Below are positions 63,191 through 64,000 of a DNA stretch of 64,000 nucleotides, piece by piece. The stretch is from JAKJEP01 sp964580995 (lineage in GTDB: Bacteria; Planctomycetota; Phycisphaerae; Sedimentisphaerales; SM23-30): positions 1 to 64,000 of the forward strand of contig CAZOMV010000002.1 in the NCBI GenBank assembly GCA_964580995.1, written 5' to 3'. The notes beneath the pieces are model-generated. The model was not told where the DNA came from, did no database searches, and was given only the letters and a program-made list of their open reading frames with translations. Positions within the stretch are counted from its first letter, which is position 1. Each line of letters starts with the position of its first letter. A program made the translations under genes and the position numbers.

Positions 63191-64000
63191 TTAATCAGGG
63201 ACTTTGACTTTCTGGGGATCGGAAGCGGTCTCTTCGTCCCAGCGGATCAGGCCGGTATCGTATTTGTCCACCAGATCCGGATGGTGGGGAATGATGCGAA
63301 CGGCAAAGCCGCATTGGCCGCTATAGTGGCAGGGGATGTAGCCGCGGAAGATGTGGTATTCGCCGTTGGCCGAGCCGATGCTCTCCATCGGGACCGCTTC
63401 GCCGCGCTGGATATTGCCATCGGAATCCACCAGCCCGTAATATAACTCCACCAGCACTTCGCTGGGATCGATACTGCCGAGTTTGACCTGGCTTCGCACC
63501 TGCAATTTTCCGCCGACGCTGAGTTCGCCCTGGCTGACAAATTCGACTTTGCCGGTCGTCACTTCGGACCAGCGGTCGCGTATGCTTTCCTTCCAGTCGG
63601 CCAGGGATTTGATCCGGTCGAGAGATTCGACGACAAAGTCATGCCAGCGCTGGCTGCTGGGCAGATAGAAACCCTGGGCATATTCGGCCACCATGCGGGC
63701 GGTAGAAAATTGGGCAATGAGATTGCGCATGGAATTTTTCATCAAGTCGGTCCAGTGCCGGGGCAGCCGGTCCGAGGTGCGGTCATAGAATCGGGGAATG
63801 ACTTCTTTTTCGAGCAAATTATAAAGGGCGTGCGATTCGACTTCATCTTCATACACTTTATCCTGGTAGCTTTCGCCCTGCCCGATGGCCCAGCCGGTGC
63901 CGGGCGCATATCCTTCGCACCACCAGCCGTCGAGAATGCTCAGATTGAGTCCGCCGTTGGCCAGTACTTTCATGCCGCTGGTGCCGGAGGCTTCCATCCC
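63191..64000 (-). CDS. Alpha-glucan (glycogen) phosphorylase, C-terminal part
   Basis: The gene runs off the right edge; only the C-terminal ~270 residues are present. EASGTSGMKVLANGGLNLSI and LDGWWCEGY are the PLP/glucan-binding signature of GT35 alpha-glucan phosphorylases, of the long, archaeal-like type. The C-terminal part (VEFVSQGELSVGGKLQVRSQ, VELYYGLVDSDGN) is a further domain common in these long forms. It would release glucose 1-phosphate from glycogen. Confidence 0.85.
   Translation of the reverse strand, partial: GMEASGTSGMKVLANGGLNLSILDGWWCEGYAPGTGWAIGQGESYQDKVYEDEVESHALYNLLEKEVIPRFYDRTSDRLPRHWTDLMKNSMRNLIAQFSTARMVAEYAQGFYLPSSQRWHDFVVESLDRIKSLADWKESIRDRWSEVTTGKVEFVSQGELSVGGKLQVRSQVKLGSIDPSEVLVELYYGLVDSDGNIQRGEAVPMESIGSANGEYHIFRGYIPCHYSGQCGFAVRIIPHHPDLVDKYDTGLIRWDEETASDPQKVKVPD

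Noticed and set aside
1..64000. tRNA, rRNA, CRISPR array, transposase or integrase
   Set aside because: None was seen on either strand by eye; a profile search could still find a divergent tRNA.

Overview
The window looks like chromosomal DNA of an anaerobic or facultatively anaerobic member of the Planctomycetota, probably near the Phycisphaerae. The pointers are a Tat-exported Gfo/Idh/MocA oxidoreductase, a HYExAFE-family protein (a family I know mainly from Planctomycetes), a secreted protein with two dockerin-like EF-hand loops, a eukaryote-type UDP-sugar pyrophosphorylase, a short PheT, and DUF1015 next to serC. LPS export (lptB), fliM and murA indicate a Gram-negative, probably motile cell that makes peptidoglycan. 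This placement is inference from gene content, not from a tree.

Layout. 0.5-5.8 kb: a Gfo/Idh oxidoreductase and a queuosine block, queF divergent from the tightly coupled set queC / URO-D-like / MDR oxidoreductase / queE. queG follows much later at 39.7 kb. 5.8-14.4 kb: class IV aminotransferase, a DapF homologue with serine in place of both catalytic cysteines, Nif3, a parvulin-like lipoprotein, only two Rnf subunits (RnfC, RnfD), scpB, DUF1294, sixA and DUF1330. 15.0-23.4 kb: rplU, lptB, cdaA-cdaR (c-di-AMP), fliM, an HTH-EIIA fusion, tatD, tcdA, hisF and a hydrolase. 23.4-33.7 kb: UAP-like enzyme, DUF362, ykgJ-hisS-HYExAFE, polA and pheT.

34.0-40.5 kb: an HD-GYP protein, then an AT-rich gap with two inverted DnaA-box-like sites, then dnaN, dciA, gyrB and queG. 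This is a candidate replication-origin neighbourhood, although dnaA and recF are absent. 40.6-48.7 kb: hsp20, HNH nuclease, nadB, nrfHA (respiratory nitrite ammonification), a tiny TatA-like membrane protein, DUF1015 and serC.

48.7-57.6 kb is the accessory part. It has a gene-poor, G-run-rich stretch, an AT-rich 947-residue KAP-type P-loop NTPase carrying 14 leucine-rich repeats (an NLR-like layout and the best candidate for an undescribed system), a frameshifted four-helix-bundle gene, a HEAT-repeat protein, and a large secreted carbohydrate-binding-type protein between 14-bp inverted repeats. Two REP-like palindromes lie in the same stretch. 57.6-64 kb returns to housekeeping genes: dapL, prmC, murA, a DMT transporter, an FAH-family enzyme and the C-terminal end of an alpha-glucan phosphorylase cut by the right edge.

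Functional links. DapL makes LL-diaminopimelate, which a DapF must epimerise for the peptidoglycan that MurA starts. The UAP-like enzyme may supply MurA's UDP-GlcNAc. CdaA/CdaR signalling often tracks envelope status. NrfHA points to anaerobic nitrite respiration. I saw no tRNA, rRNA, CRISPR array, transposase or integrase in the window.
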